Source: Hippasteria phrygiana
Taxonomy: Eukaryota > Echinodermata > Asteroidea > Valvatida > Goniasteridae
Direction of reading: 5' to 3'
Assembly (NCBI GenBank): GCA_037893225.1
Contig: JAZGUH010000283.1
Location: forward strand, 868,001 to 932,000
Length of the DNA stretch: 64,000 nucleotides
Below are positions 13,601 through 25,582 of this stretch, one piece after another. Every line of letters begins with the position of its first letter. Within the stretch, counting starts at the first letter, position 1. Position numbers and translations under genes: made by a program. The notes beneath the pieces are model-generated. The model had not been told where the DNA came from, did not search any database, and saw only the letters and a list, made by a program, of their open reading frames with translations.

Positions 13601-15945
13601 TGTGTTTCAGAAATGCACATTTTTGATGACGTCATGATGACGTCACACATTTTTCAAATGTATGTGAAAGAATATAGGAGCTAACAAAGCTATTACAAAA
13701 AGAATTTTGAATTTAGCATGTTCTGTTGGTGAGATATGGCTTTAAGAAACTTTGAAGTTGAAAAACTTTAATATTACTGTAAAATCGTATGATGACGTCA
13801 TCATGACGTCACCTTAATTTTCATCTATAACACGAGCTACCATACCAACATACCAGGTTTGAAGGCAATCGGACCTACCGTTCTCTAGATATAGGCCCTT
13901 GAAAAATGCACATTTAAGATGACGTCACATGACACGTGATGACGTCATCATGACGTCACGTTTCGGCTTACATTTTCAGCTGAGGGTCTATGTTTGTGTT
14001 AAGTCTGATTAAGATCCGAGGTTGTTTAGTGACCAAAGTGCCACTTACAAAATTCGTGTACAAAGTCTATGGGATTTGGGATAGAACTAAAAAATTCACA
14101 GAAAATCAGCCGATGACGTCATCATGACGTCACCTCGGATTTTACATGCTATTAGCACTATCTACCTACCCACCAATTTTTATGACGATCGGACGTACCC
14201 TTATGTGTGTTTCAGAAATGCACATTTTTGATGACGTCATGATGACGTCACACATTTTTCAAATGTATGTGAAAGAATATAGGAGCTAACAAAGCTATTA
14301 CAAAAAGAATTTTGAATTTAGCATGTTCTGTTGGTGAGATATGGCTTTAAGAAACTTTGAAGTTGAAAAACTTTAATATTACTGTAAAATCGTATGATGA
14401 CGTCATCATGATGTCACCTTAATTTTCATCTATAACACGAGCTACCATACCAACATACCAGGTTTGAAGGCAATCGGACCTACCGTTCTCTAGATATAGG
14501 CCCTTGAAAAATGCACATTTAAGATGACGTCACATGACACGTGATGACGTCATCATGACGTCACGTTTCGGCTTACATTTTCAGCTGAGGGTCTATGTTT
14601 GTGTTAAGTCTGATTAAGATCCGAGGTTGTTTAGTGACCAAAGTGCCACTTACAAAATTCGTGTACAAAGTCTATGGGATTTGGGATAGAACTAAAAAAT
14701 TCACAGAAAATCAGCCGATGACGTCATCATGACGTCACCTCGGATTTTACATGCTATTAGCACTATCTACCTACCCACCAATTTTTATGACGATCGGACG
14801 TACTCTTATGTGTGTTTCAGAAATGCACATTTTTGATGACGTCATGATGACGTCACACATTTTTCAAATGTATGTGAAAGAATATAGGAGCTAACAAAGC
14901 TATTACAAAAAGAATTTTGAATTTAGCATGTTCTGTTGGTGAGATATGGCTTTAAGAAACTTTGAAGTTGAAAAACTTTAATATTACTGTAAAATCGTAT
15001 GATGACGTCATCATGACGTCACCTTAATTTTCATCTATAACACGAGCTACCATACCAACATACCAGGTTTGAAGGCAATCGGACCTACCGTTCTCTAGAT
15101 ATAGGCCCTAGAAAAATGCACATTTAAGATGACGTCACATGACACGTGATGACGTCATCATGACGTCACGTTTCGGCTTACATTTTCAGCTGAGGGTCTA
15201 TGTTTGTGTTAAGTCTGATTAAGATCCGAGGTTGTTTAGTGACCAAAGTGCCACTTACAAAATTCGTGTACAAAGTCTATGGGATTTGGGATAGAACTAA
15301 AAAATTCACAGAAAATCAGCCGATGACGTCATCATGACGTCACCTCGGATTTTACATGCTAGTAGCACTATCTACCTACCCACTAATTTTTATGACGATC
15401 GGACGTACCCTTATGTGTGTTTCAGAAATGCACATTTTTGATGACGTCATGATGACGTCACACATTTTTCAAATGTATGTGAACGAATATAGGAGCTAAC
15501 AAAGCTATTACAAAAAGAATTTTGAATTTAGCATGTTCTGTTGATGAGATATGGCTTTAAGAAACTTTGAATTTCAAAAACTTAAAAATTACTATAAAAT
15601 CGTATGATGACGTCATCTTGACGTCACCCCAAATTTCATCTATAACACGAGCTAGCCTACCAACATATCAGGTTTGAAGGAAATCGGACCTACCGTTCTC
15701 TAGATATGGGCCCTTGAAAAACGCACCTTTAAGATGACGTCACGTGACACGTGATGACGTCATCATGACGTCACTCTTCGACATACTATTTCAGCTTAGG
15801 GTCTATGTTTGAGGTAAGTTTGGTTAAGATCTGAAGTTTTTTAAGACCTAAAGTGCCGCGCAGAAAATTCGTGTACAAAGTCTATGGGATTTTGGTCAGA
15901 ACTAAAAGAAGAAGAAGAAGAAGAAGAAGAAGAAGAAAAAAAAAA
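10683..15945. repeat. Higher-order repeat block 2 (six 605-bp monomers)
   Basis: Same layout as the preceding block but with six tandem monomers, starting at 12297, 12902, 13507, 14112, 14717 and 15322 (each 605 bp apart). The last monomer is a variant ending TTTGGTCAGAACTAAAAG, followed by an AAG microsatellite (15906-15936) and an A tract. The monomer-number difference from block 1 is the clearest sign of unequal exchange or amplification. Confidence 0.9.
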
Positions 15946-18900
15946 ACTAGAGGTCTATGTTTTTAAGAACATAGGGCTTTTCCATATGTTTTTATGATGT
16001 CACTTCGAATTTTGTAAACTAGTGACAAATCTACCTAACCACCAAGTTTCGTGACGATTAGACATGGTCTATCCTTATGTCTTTCAAGAAATCATGCCTT
16101 TAATGACGTCATTATGACTTCAGTAATTTTTCGCATTTATATAAAAGAATGTACGAGCTAACAAAGCTATTACAAAAGGAATTTTGAATTGAACATGTTC
16201 TGTTGATGAGATATGGTTTTAAGAATCTTTAACGTTAAAATTTTGAAATTACCATAAAAATCAGATGATGACGTCATTATGACGTCACCTCAATTTTGAT
16301 TTATAACATGTACTTGTTTAGCAACATACCAGGTTTGAATGCAATTGGACTTACGGTTCTCTTGATATGGGCCCTTGAAAAATGAGCCTTTAAGATGACA
16401 TCACGTAACACATAATGACGTCATCGTGACATCACTCTTCGGCACACAATTTCAGATTAGGGTCTATGTTTGGGTTAAGTTTGCTTAAGATCTGATGTTG
16501 TTTAGTGACCAAAGTGCCGCAGACAAAATTCGTGTTTAAGAAGAAACCAAAATAGTGGGTATTGTGTAGTTTAGGATTTCTGTATTAATTGTGTTCATGT
16601 TAGCTTCTGGAGTATTTGATTATTCCAAAAGCCTTTTTTTGTTACTAAAGTAGACTTCTCTGAATCCCAATGACACGTGCTTTTGTGATTTGGAAAGGTT
16701 TTTTAAGGCGGAAAATACGATTTTCTTACGTTGTGTCACGTTTTGGCTCGGTCAACTACTCTCCCACCAGCTATATATCCGTGTAAAGCTGGGTATTGCG
16801 CAATCACGTATTTTGTTACCTCTTAGCTAACGATTTCACTCCAAAAAAACCCTGCAGATGTTCTTCGACGTGGCCCTTTGTTCTGAATGTGGCAAAACGA
16901 ACAATTTTCAAGTAGATTGTGTTCATGCCTGGGCGAAAGTGTACTAAACTACACAATCGCGCGAACAGAACAAAAACAAAGGCTTTCCTGCTGTAGCGGA
17001 AACGCCAAAAAATGTGCGTCTGTTGTAAACATACGCATGGCTTTTCCTTTTTTCTTTTTTATTTAACATAAAGTATCAGAAGGTCTATGTCTTTGCTAAG
17101 TTTAAGATCTGAGATTATTTTATGATTAACATTTCGTACTCCAAACTTGACCTTTAAGTTCATGTTACATGCCACACGAAGACGTCATTATGACGTCACT
17201 CTTCGCGGCACGACTTTGCATCAGGGTCTATACCTATGCTAACTCTGACTAAGATTCGATGTTGTTTGATGACAAAAGTGCCGATCAGAAAATCTATGCA
17301 CAAAGTCTATGGGATTTGGGATAGAACTAAAATAAGAAGCAGAAAAAAAATAGATATAGGGCCTTCAAAAATGCAAATTTAAGATGACGTCACGTGACAT
17401 GTGATGTCGTCATCATGACGTCATGATTCGGCACCCATCTCGAGTAGATAGTCAATGCATATGCCAAGTTTGAAGTTCATGGCATTTGAAGAAGTGCAAA
17501 ATTTTAAGAGTACAATGAAATTTGAAACATTTACAAATTCATAAAAAATCAGCCGATGACGTCATCATGACGTCACTTCGGATTTTGCATGCTAGTGGCA
17601 CTATCTACCTACCCACCAATTTTTATGACGATCGGACGTACCCTTATGTGTGTTTCAGAAATGCACATTTTTGATGACGTCATGATGACGTCACACATTT
17701 TTCAAATGTATGTGAAAGAATATAGGAGCTAACAAAGCTATTACAAAAAGAATTTTGAATTTAGCATGTTCTGTTGGTGAGATATGGCTTTAAGAAACTT
17801 TGAAGTTCAAAAACTTTAATATTACTGTAAAATCGTATGATGACGTGATCATGACGTCACCTTAATTTTCATCTATAACACGAGCTACCATACCAACATA
17901 CCAGGTTTGAAGGCAATCGGACCTACCGTTCTCTAGATATAGGCCCTAGAAAAATGCACATTTAAGATGACGTCACATGACACGTGATGACGTCATCATG
18001 ACGTCACGTTTCGGCTTACATTTTCAGCTGAGGGTCTATGTTTGTGTTAAGTCTGATTAAGATCCGAGGTTGTTTAGTGACCAAAGTGCCACTTACAAAA
18101 TTCGTGTACAAAGTCTATGGGATTTGGGATAGAACTAAAAAATTCACAGAAAATCAGCCGATGACGTCATCATGACGTCACCTCGGATTTTACATGCTAG
18201 TAGCACTATCTACCTACCCACTAATTTTTATGACGATCGGACGTACCCTTATGTGTGTTTCAGAAATGCACATTTTTGATGACGTCATGATGACGTCACA
18301 CATTTTTCAAATGTATGTGAAAGAATATAGGAGCTAACAAAGCTATTACAAAAAGAATTTTGAATTTAGCATGTTCTGTTGGTGAGATATGGCTTTAAGA
18401 AACTTTGAAGTTCAAAAACTTTAATATTACTGTAAAATCGTATGATGACGTGATCATGACGTCACCTTAATTTTCATCTATAACACGAGCTACCATACCA
18501 ACATACCAGGTTTGAAGGCAATCGGACCTACCGTTCTCTAGATATAGGCCCTAGAAAAATGCACATTTAAGATGACGTCACATGACACGTGATGACGTCA
18601 TCATGACGTCACGTTTCGGCTTACATTTTCAGCTGAGGGTCTATGTTTGTGTTAAGTCTGATTAAGATCCGAGGTTGTTTAGTGACCAAAGTGCCACTTA
18701 CAAAATTCGTGTACAAAGTCTATGGGATTTGGGATAGAACTAAAAAATTCACAGAAAATCAGCCGATGACGTCATCATGACGTCACCTCGGATTTTACAT
18801 GCTAGTAGCACTATCTACCTACCCACTAATTTTTATGACGATCGGACGTACCCTTATGTGTGTTTCAGAAATGCACATTTTTGATGACGTCATGATGACG

Positions 18901-19463
18901 TCACACATTTTTCAAATGTATGTGAAAGAATATAGGAGCTAACAAAGCTATTACAAAAAGAATTTTGAATTTAGCATGTTCTGTTGATGAGATATGGCTT
19001 TAAGAAACTTTGAATTTCAAAAACTTAAAAATTACTATAAAATCGTATGATGACGTCATCTTGACGTCACCTCAAATTTCATCTATAACACGAGCTAGCC
19101 TACCAACATATCAGGTTTGAAGGAAATCGGACCTACCGTTCTCTAGATATGGGCCCTTGAAAAACGCACCTTTAAGATGACGTCACGTGACACGTGATGA
19201 CGTCATCATGACGTCACTCTTCGACATACTATTTCAGCTTAGGGTCTATGTTTGAGGTAAGTTTGGTTAAGATCTGAGGTTTTTTAAGACCTAAAGTGCC
19301 GCGGAGAAAATTCGTGTACAAAGTCTATGGGATTTTGGTCAGAACTAAAAGAAGAAAAAAAAAAAAAATCAGAACAAAAACAAGGCCTTTTCCGACGGAG
19401 TGTCGGAAAAGCCAAAAAATCAGAACAAAAACAAAGCCTTTTCCGAAGGATTTCGGAAAAGCC
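15946..19463. repeat. Higher-order repeat block 3, ending in two hairpin modules
   Basis: Starts with the AACTAGAGGTCTATG hairpin. It carries the ~600-bp segment at 16530-17150 and three 605-bp monomers at 17555, 18160 and 18765. Instead of the usual next hairpin it ends in two GCCTTTTCC-type modules (19368-19413 and about 19417-19463). These join directly to the middle of the next block's 5' section at GATGAGATGTGG, so part of block 4 is deleted. Confidence 0.88.
19368..19463. repeat. Two tandem hairpin modules
   Basis: Each has the leader ATCAGAACAAAAACAA followed by a hairpin. The first stem is CTTTTCCGAC / GTCGGAAAAG; the second is CTTTTCCGAA / TTCGGAAAAG. The stems differ by a compensated base pair (C-G versus A-T) next to the loop. 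Both end in GCC and an A run. Confidence 0.75.
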
Positions 19464-22400
19464 AATGATGAGATGTGGTTTTAAGAATCTTTAACGTTAA
19501 AATTTTGAAATTACCATAAAAATCAGATGATGACGTCATTATGACGTCACCTCAATTTTGATTTATAACATGTACTTGTTTAGCCAACATACCAGGTTTG
19601 AATGCAATTGGACTTACGGTTCTCTTGATATGGGCCCTTGAAAAATGAGCCTTTAAGATGACATCACGTAACACATAATGACGTCATCGTGACATCACTC
19701 TTCGGCACACAATTTCAGATTAGGGTCTATGTTTGGGTTAAGTTTGCTTAAGATCTGATGTTGTTTAGTGACCAAAGTGCCGCAGACAAAATTCGTGTTT
19801 AAGAAGAAACCAAAATAGTGGGTATTGTGTAGTTTAGGATTTCTGTATTAATTGTGTTCATGTTAGCTTCTGGAGTATTTGATTATTCCAAAAGCCTTTT
19901 TTTGTTACTAAAGTAGACTTCTCTGAATCCCAATGACACGTGCTTTTGTGATTTGGAAAGGTTTTTTAAGGCGGAAAATACGATTTTCTTACGTTGTGTC
20001 ACGTTTTGGCTCGGTCAACTACTCTCCCACCAGCTATATATCCGTGTAAAGCTGGGTATTGCGCAATCACGTATTTTGTTACCTCTTAGCTAACGATTTC
20101 ACTCCAAAAAACCCCTGCAGATGTTCTTCGACGTGGCCCTTTGTTCTGAATGTGGCAAAACGAACAATTTTCAAGTAGATTGTGTTCATGCCTGGGCGAA
20201 AGTGTACTAAACTACACAATCGCGCGAACAGAACAAAAACAAAGGCTTTCCTGCTGTAGCGGAAACGCCAAAAAATGTGCGTCTGTTGTAAACATACGCA
20301 TGGCTTTTCCTTTTTTTCTTTTTTATTTAACATAAAGTATCAGAAGGTCTATGTCTTTGCTAAGTTTAAGATCTGAGATTATTTTATGATTAACATTTCG
20401 TACTCCGAACTTGACCTTTAAGTTCATGTTACATGCCACACGAAGACGTCATTATGACGTCACTCTTCGCGGCACGACTTTGCATCAGGGTCTATACCTA
20501 TGCTAACTCTGACTAAGATTCGATGTTGTTTGATGACAAAAGTGCCGATCAGAAAATCTATGCACAAAGTCTATGGGATTTGGGATAGAACTAAAATAAG
20601 AAGCTGAAAAAAAATAGATATAGGGCCTTCAAAAATGCAAATTTAAGATGACGTCACGTGACATGTGATGACGTCATCATGACGTCATGATTCGGCACCC
20701 ATCTCGAGTAGATAGTCAATGCATATGCCAAGTTTGAAGTTCATGGCATTTGAAGAAGTGCAACATTTTAAGAGTACAATGAAATTTGAAACATTTACAA
20801 ATTCATAAAAAATCAGCCGATGACGTCATCATGACGTCACTTCGGATTTTGCATGCTAGTGGCACTATCTACCTACCCACCAATTTTTATGACGATCGGA
20901 CGTACCCTTATGTGTGTTTCAGAAATGCACATTTTTGATGACGTCATGATGACGTCACACATTTTTCAAATGTATGTGAAAGAATATAGGAGCTAACAAA
21001 GCTATTACAAAAAGAATTTTGAATTTAGCATGTTCTGTTGGTGAGATATGGCTTTAAGAAACTTTGAAGTTGAAAAACTTTAATATTACTGTAAAATCGT
21101 ATGATGACGTCATCATGACGTCACCTTAATTTTCATCTATAACACGAGCTACCATACCAACATACCAGGTTTGAAGGCAATCGGACCTACCGTTCTCTAG
21201 ATATAGGCCCTAGAAAAATGCACATTTAAGATGACGTCACATGACACGTGATGACATCATCATGACGTCACGTTTCGGCTTACATTTTCAGCTGAGGGTC
21301 TATGTTTGTGTTAAGTCTGATTAAGATCCGAGGTTGTTTAGTGACCAAAGTGCCACTTACAAAATTCGTGTACAAAGTCTATGGGATTTGGGATAGAACT
21401 AAAAAATTCACAGAAAATCAGCCGATGACGTCATCATGACGTCACCTCGGATTTTACATGCTAGTAGCACTATCTACCTACCCACTAATTTTTATGACGA
21501 TCGGACGTACCCTTATGTGTGTTTCAGAAATGCACATTTTTGATGACGTCATGATGACGTCACACATTTTTCAAATGTATGTGAAAGAATATAGGAGCTA
21601 ACAAAGCTATTACAAAAAGAATTTTGAATTTAGCATGTTCTGTTGGTGAGATATGGCTTTAAGAAACTTTGAAGTTGAAAAACTTTAATATTACTGTAAA
21701 ATCGTATGATGACGTCATCATGACGTCACCTTAATTTTCATCTATAACACGAGCTCCCATAACATACCAGGTTTGAAAGCAATCGGACCTACCGTTCTCT
21801 AGATATAGGCCCTTGAAAAATGCACATTTAAGATGACGTCACATGACACGTGATGACGTCATCATGACGTCACGTTTCGGCTTACATTTTCAGCTGAGGG
21901 TCTATGTTTGTGTTAAGTCTGATTAAGATCCGAGGTTGTTTAGTGACCAAAGTGCCACTTACAAAATTCGTGTACAAAGTCTATGGGATTTGGGATAGAA
22001 CTAAAAAATTCACAGAAAATCAGCCGATGACGTCATCATGACGTCACCTCGGATTTTACATGCTAGTAGCACTATCTACCTACCCACTAATTTTTATGAC
22101 GATCGGACGTACCCTTATGTGTGTTTCAGAAATGCACATTTTGATGACGTCATGATGACGTCACACATTTTTCAAATGTATGTGAAAGAATATAGGAGCT
22201 AACAAAGCTATTACAAAAAGAATTTTGAATTTAGCATGTTCTGTTGATGAGATATGGCTTTAAGAAACTTTGAATTTCAAAAACTTAAAAATTACTATAA
22301 AATCGTATCATGACGTCATCTTGACGTCACCTCAAATTTCATCTATAACACGAGCTAGCCTACCAACATATCAGGTTTGAAGGAAATCGGACCTACCGTT

Positions 22401-22627
22401 CTCTAGATATGGGCCCTTGAAAAACGCACATTTAAGATGACGTCACGTGACACGTGATGACGTCATCATGACGTCACTCTTCGACATACTATTTCAGCTT
22501 AGGGTCTATGTTTGAGGTAAGTTTGGTTAAGATCTGAAGTTTTTTAAGACCTAAAGTGCCGCGGAGAAAATTCGTGTACAAAGTCTATGGTCTTTTGGTC
22601 AGAACTAAAAGAAGAAGAAGAAGAAGA
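19464..22627. repeat. Higher-order repeat block 4 (5'-truncated, three monomers)
   Basis: Begins part-way through the 5' section, carries the ~600-bp segment at 19795-20405 and monomers starting at 20819, 21424 and 22026. The second is 602 bp because of a small deletion in the ACGAGCTCCCATAACATACC stretch. It ends in an AAG tract at 22607. Confidence 0.88.
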
Positions 22628-25582
22628 AACTAGAGGTCTATGTTTTTAAGAACATAGGGCTTTTCCATATGTTTTTATGATGTTATTTCGAATTTTGTAA
22701 ACTAGTGACAAATCTACCTAACCACCAAGTTTCATGACGATTAGACATGGTCTACCCTTATATGTCTTTCAAGAAATCATGCCTTTGATGACGTCATTAT
22801 GACCTCAGAAATTTTTCGCATTTATATAAAAGAATGTACGAGCTAACAAAGCTATTACAAAAAGAATTTTGAATTTAACATATGTTCTGTTGATGAGATA
22901 TGGTTTTAAGAATCTTTAATGTTAAAACTTTGAAATTACTATAAAAATCATATGATGACGTCATTATGACGTCACCTCAATTTTTATTTATAACGTACTT
23001 GTCTAGCAACATACCAGGTTTGAATGCAATTGGACTTACGGTTCTCTTGATATGGGCCTTGAAAAATGCGCCTTTAAGATGACATCACGTGACACATAAT
23101 GACGTCATCATGATGTCACTTTTCGGCACACAATTTCAGATTAGGGTCTATGTTTGTATTAAGTTTGAATAAGATCTGATGTTGTTTAGTGACTAAAGTG
23201 CCGTAGACAAAATTCGTGTTTAAGAAGAAACCAAAAAAGTGGGTATTGTGTAGTTTAGGATTTGTGTATTAATTGTGTTCATGTTAGCTCCTGGAGTATT
23301 TGATTATTCCAAAAGCCTTTTTTGTGACTAAAGTAGACTTCTCTGAATCCCAATGACACGTGCTTTTGTGATTTGGAAAGGTTTTTTAAGGCGGAAAATA
23401 TGATTTTCCACCCGTTGTGTCATGTTTTGGCTCGGTCAATTTCGAACCAGCTCCTACTCTCCCACCAGTTATATATCCGTGTGAAGCTGGGTATTGTGCA
23501 ATCATGTGTTCTTGACCTCTGAGCTAACGATTTCATTCAAAAAAAAACCTGGAGATGTTCTTGGACGTGGCCCTTTGTTCTGAATGTGGCAAAACGAACA
23601 ATTTTCAAGTAGATTGTGTTCATGCCTGGGCGAAAGTGTACTAAACTACACAATCGCGCGAACAGAACAAAAACCAAGGCTTTGCTGCTGTAGCGGAAAA
23701 GCCGAAAATTTTGCGTCTGTTGTAAACATACGCATGGCTTTTCCGTTTTCTTTTTTCTTTAACATAAATTATCAGAAGGTCTATGTCTTTGCTATGTTTA
23801 AGATCTGAGATTATTTTATGATTCACATTTCGTACTCCATACTTGACCTTTAAGTTCATGTTACATGACACACGATGACGTCATCATGACGTCACTTTGG
23901 ATTTTACATGCTAGTGGCACTATCTACCTACCCACCAATTTGTATGACGATCGGACGTACCCTTATATGTGTTTCAAAAAAGCACATTTTTGATGACGTC
24001 ATGATGACGTCACACATTTTTAAAACTTATGTGAAAGAATATAGGAGCTAACAAAGCTATTACAAAAAGAATTTTGAATTTAGCATGTTCTGTTGGTGAG
24101 ATATGGCTTTAAGAAACTTTGAAGTTCAAAAACTTAAAAATTAATATAAAATCATATGATGGCGTCATCATGACGTCATGTCAATTTTCATCTATAACAC
24201 GAGCTAGCCTACCAACATACCAGGTTTGAAGGAAATTGGATATACCGTTCTCTAGACAGGGGGCCTTGAATACTGCACCTTTAAGATGACGTCACGTGAC
24301 ACGTGATGACGTCATCATGACGTCACTCTACGACATACAATTTCAGCTTAGGGTCTATGTTTGTGTTAAGTCTGATTAAGATTTGAGGTTGTTTAGTGAC
24401 CAAAGTGCCACTTACAAAATTCGTGTACAAAGTCTATGGGATTTGGGATAGAACTAAAAAAATCACAGAAAATCAGCCGATGACGTCATCATGACGTCAC
24501 CTCGGATTTTACATGCCAGTAGCACTATCTACCTACCCACTAATTTTTATGACGATCGGACTGACCCTTATATGTGTTTCAAAAAAGCCTCTTTTTGATG
24601 ACGTCATGGTGACGTCACACATTTTTCACATTTATGTGAAAGAATATAGGAGCTAACAAAGCTATTACAAAAAGAATTTTGAATTTAGCATGTTCTGTTG
24701 GTGAGATATGGCTTTAAGAAACTTTGAAGTTCAAAAACTTAAAAATTACTATAAAATCGTATGATGACGTCATCATGACGTCACGTCAATTTTCATCTAT
24801 AACACGAGCTAGCCAACCAACATACCAGGTTTGAAGGAAATTGGATATACCGTTCTCTAAATATGGGCCCTTGAAAAACGCACATTTAGGATGACGTCAC
24901 GTGACACGTGACACGATTTTAACAATTCAAGAATTCAGCGACTTGAAAAAAGACTAGAAATCAACCCCTTTTATGAACAGCATGCTCTTTTAAGCCATGG
25001 TTATCTGCCCTTCCCAGAATTCCTTTGTGTTATATTGAATTTGGTCTAAATTTTGAAATTGCTGTTATTTCTTACTTGAGTGAGCCACGATCATGAAATT
25101 TTGGAATTAGGTACAGATAAATTCAATGTATATATTTTTGTAATCGGATTGACCCTTACAAGCGTTTAAAAAAAAACAAATTTTTGATGACGTCATCATG
25201 ACGTCACACAATTTTCGCTTTTTAGGGCATATCTTTGAGACATACCAAAGCTATAACAAAAAGAATTTTGAAATTATCTTGTTTTGTTCACTAGATATAT
25301 TTAAAAGAATGTTACGATTTTAGAAATTCAAAAATTCATAAAAAATCACGTGATGACGTCATCACGACGTCTCTCTACGACATACAATTTCAGCTTAGGG
25401 TCTATGTTTGATGTAAGTTTGGTTAGGTTCTGACGTTTTTAAAGACCTAAAGTGCCGCCGACAAAATTCGTGTACAAAGTCTATGGGATTTTGGTCAGAA
25501 CTAAAAGAAGAAGAAGAAAAAAAAGAAAAAAAAAAAAAATCAGAACAAAAACAAAGCCTTTTCCGAAGGATTTCGGAAAAGC
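22628..25582. repeat. Higher-order repeat block 5 (diverged, chimeric)
   Basis: Opens with the AACTAGAGGTCTATG hairpin. It has a diverged ~600-bp segment (23215-23835) and two diverged monomers at about 23875 and 24479. At ~24905 it switches to sequence of the ~400-bp family otherwise seen at 3000-7000, including GCGACTTGAAAAAAGACTAG. It returns to the 605-bp family tail near 25350 and ends in a GCCTTTTCC hairpin module (25540-25582). This is a recombinant of the two repeat families. Confidence 0.82.
25540..25582. repeat. Single hairpin module at end of block 5
   Basis: ATCAGAACAAAAACAA leader, stem CTTTTCCGAA / TTCGGAAAAG, then GCC. It is fused to AATGATGTTATTTCG, the point reached in block 5 itself after its own AACTAGAGG hairpin (about 22677). 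The two kinds of hairpin therefore occupy equivalent positions. Confidence 0.7.
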
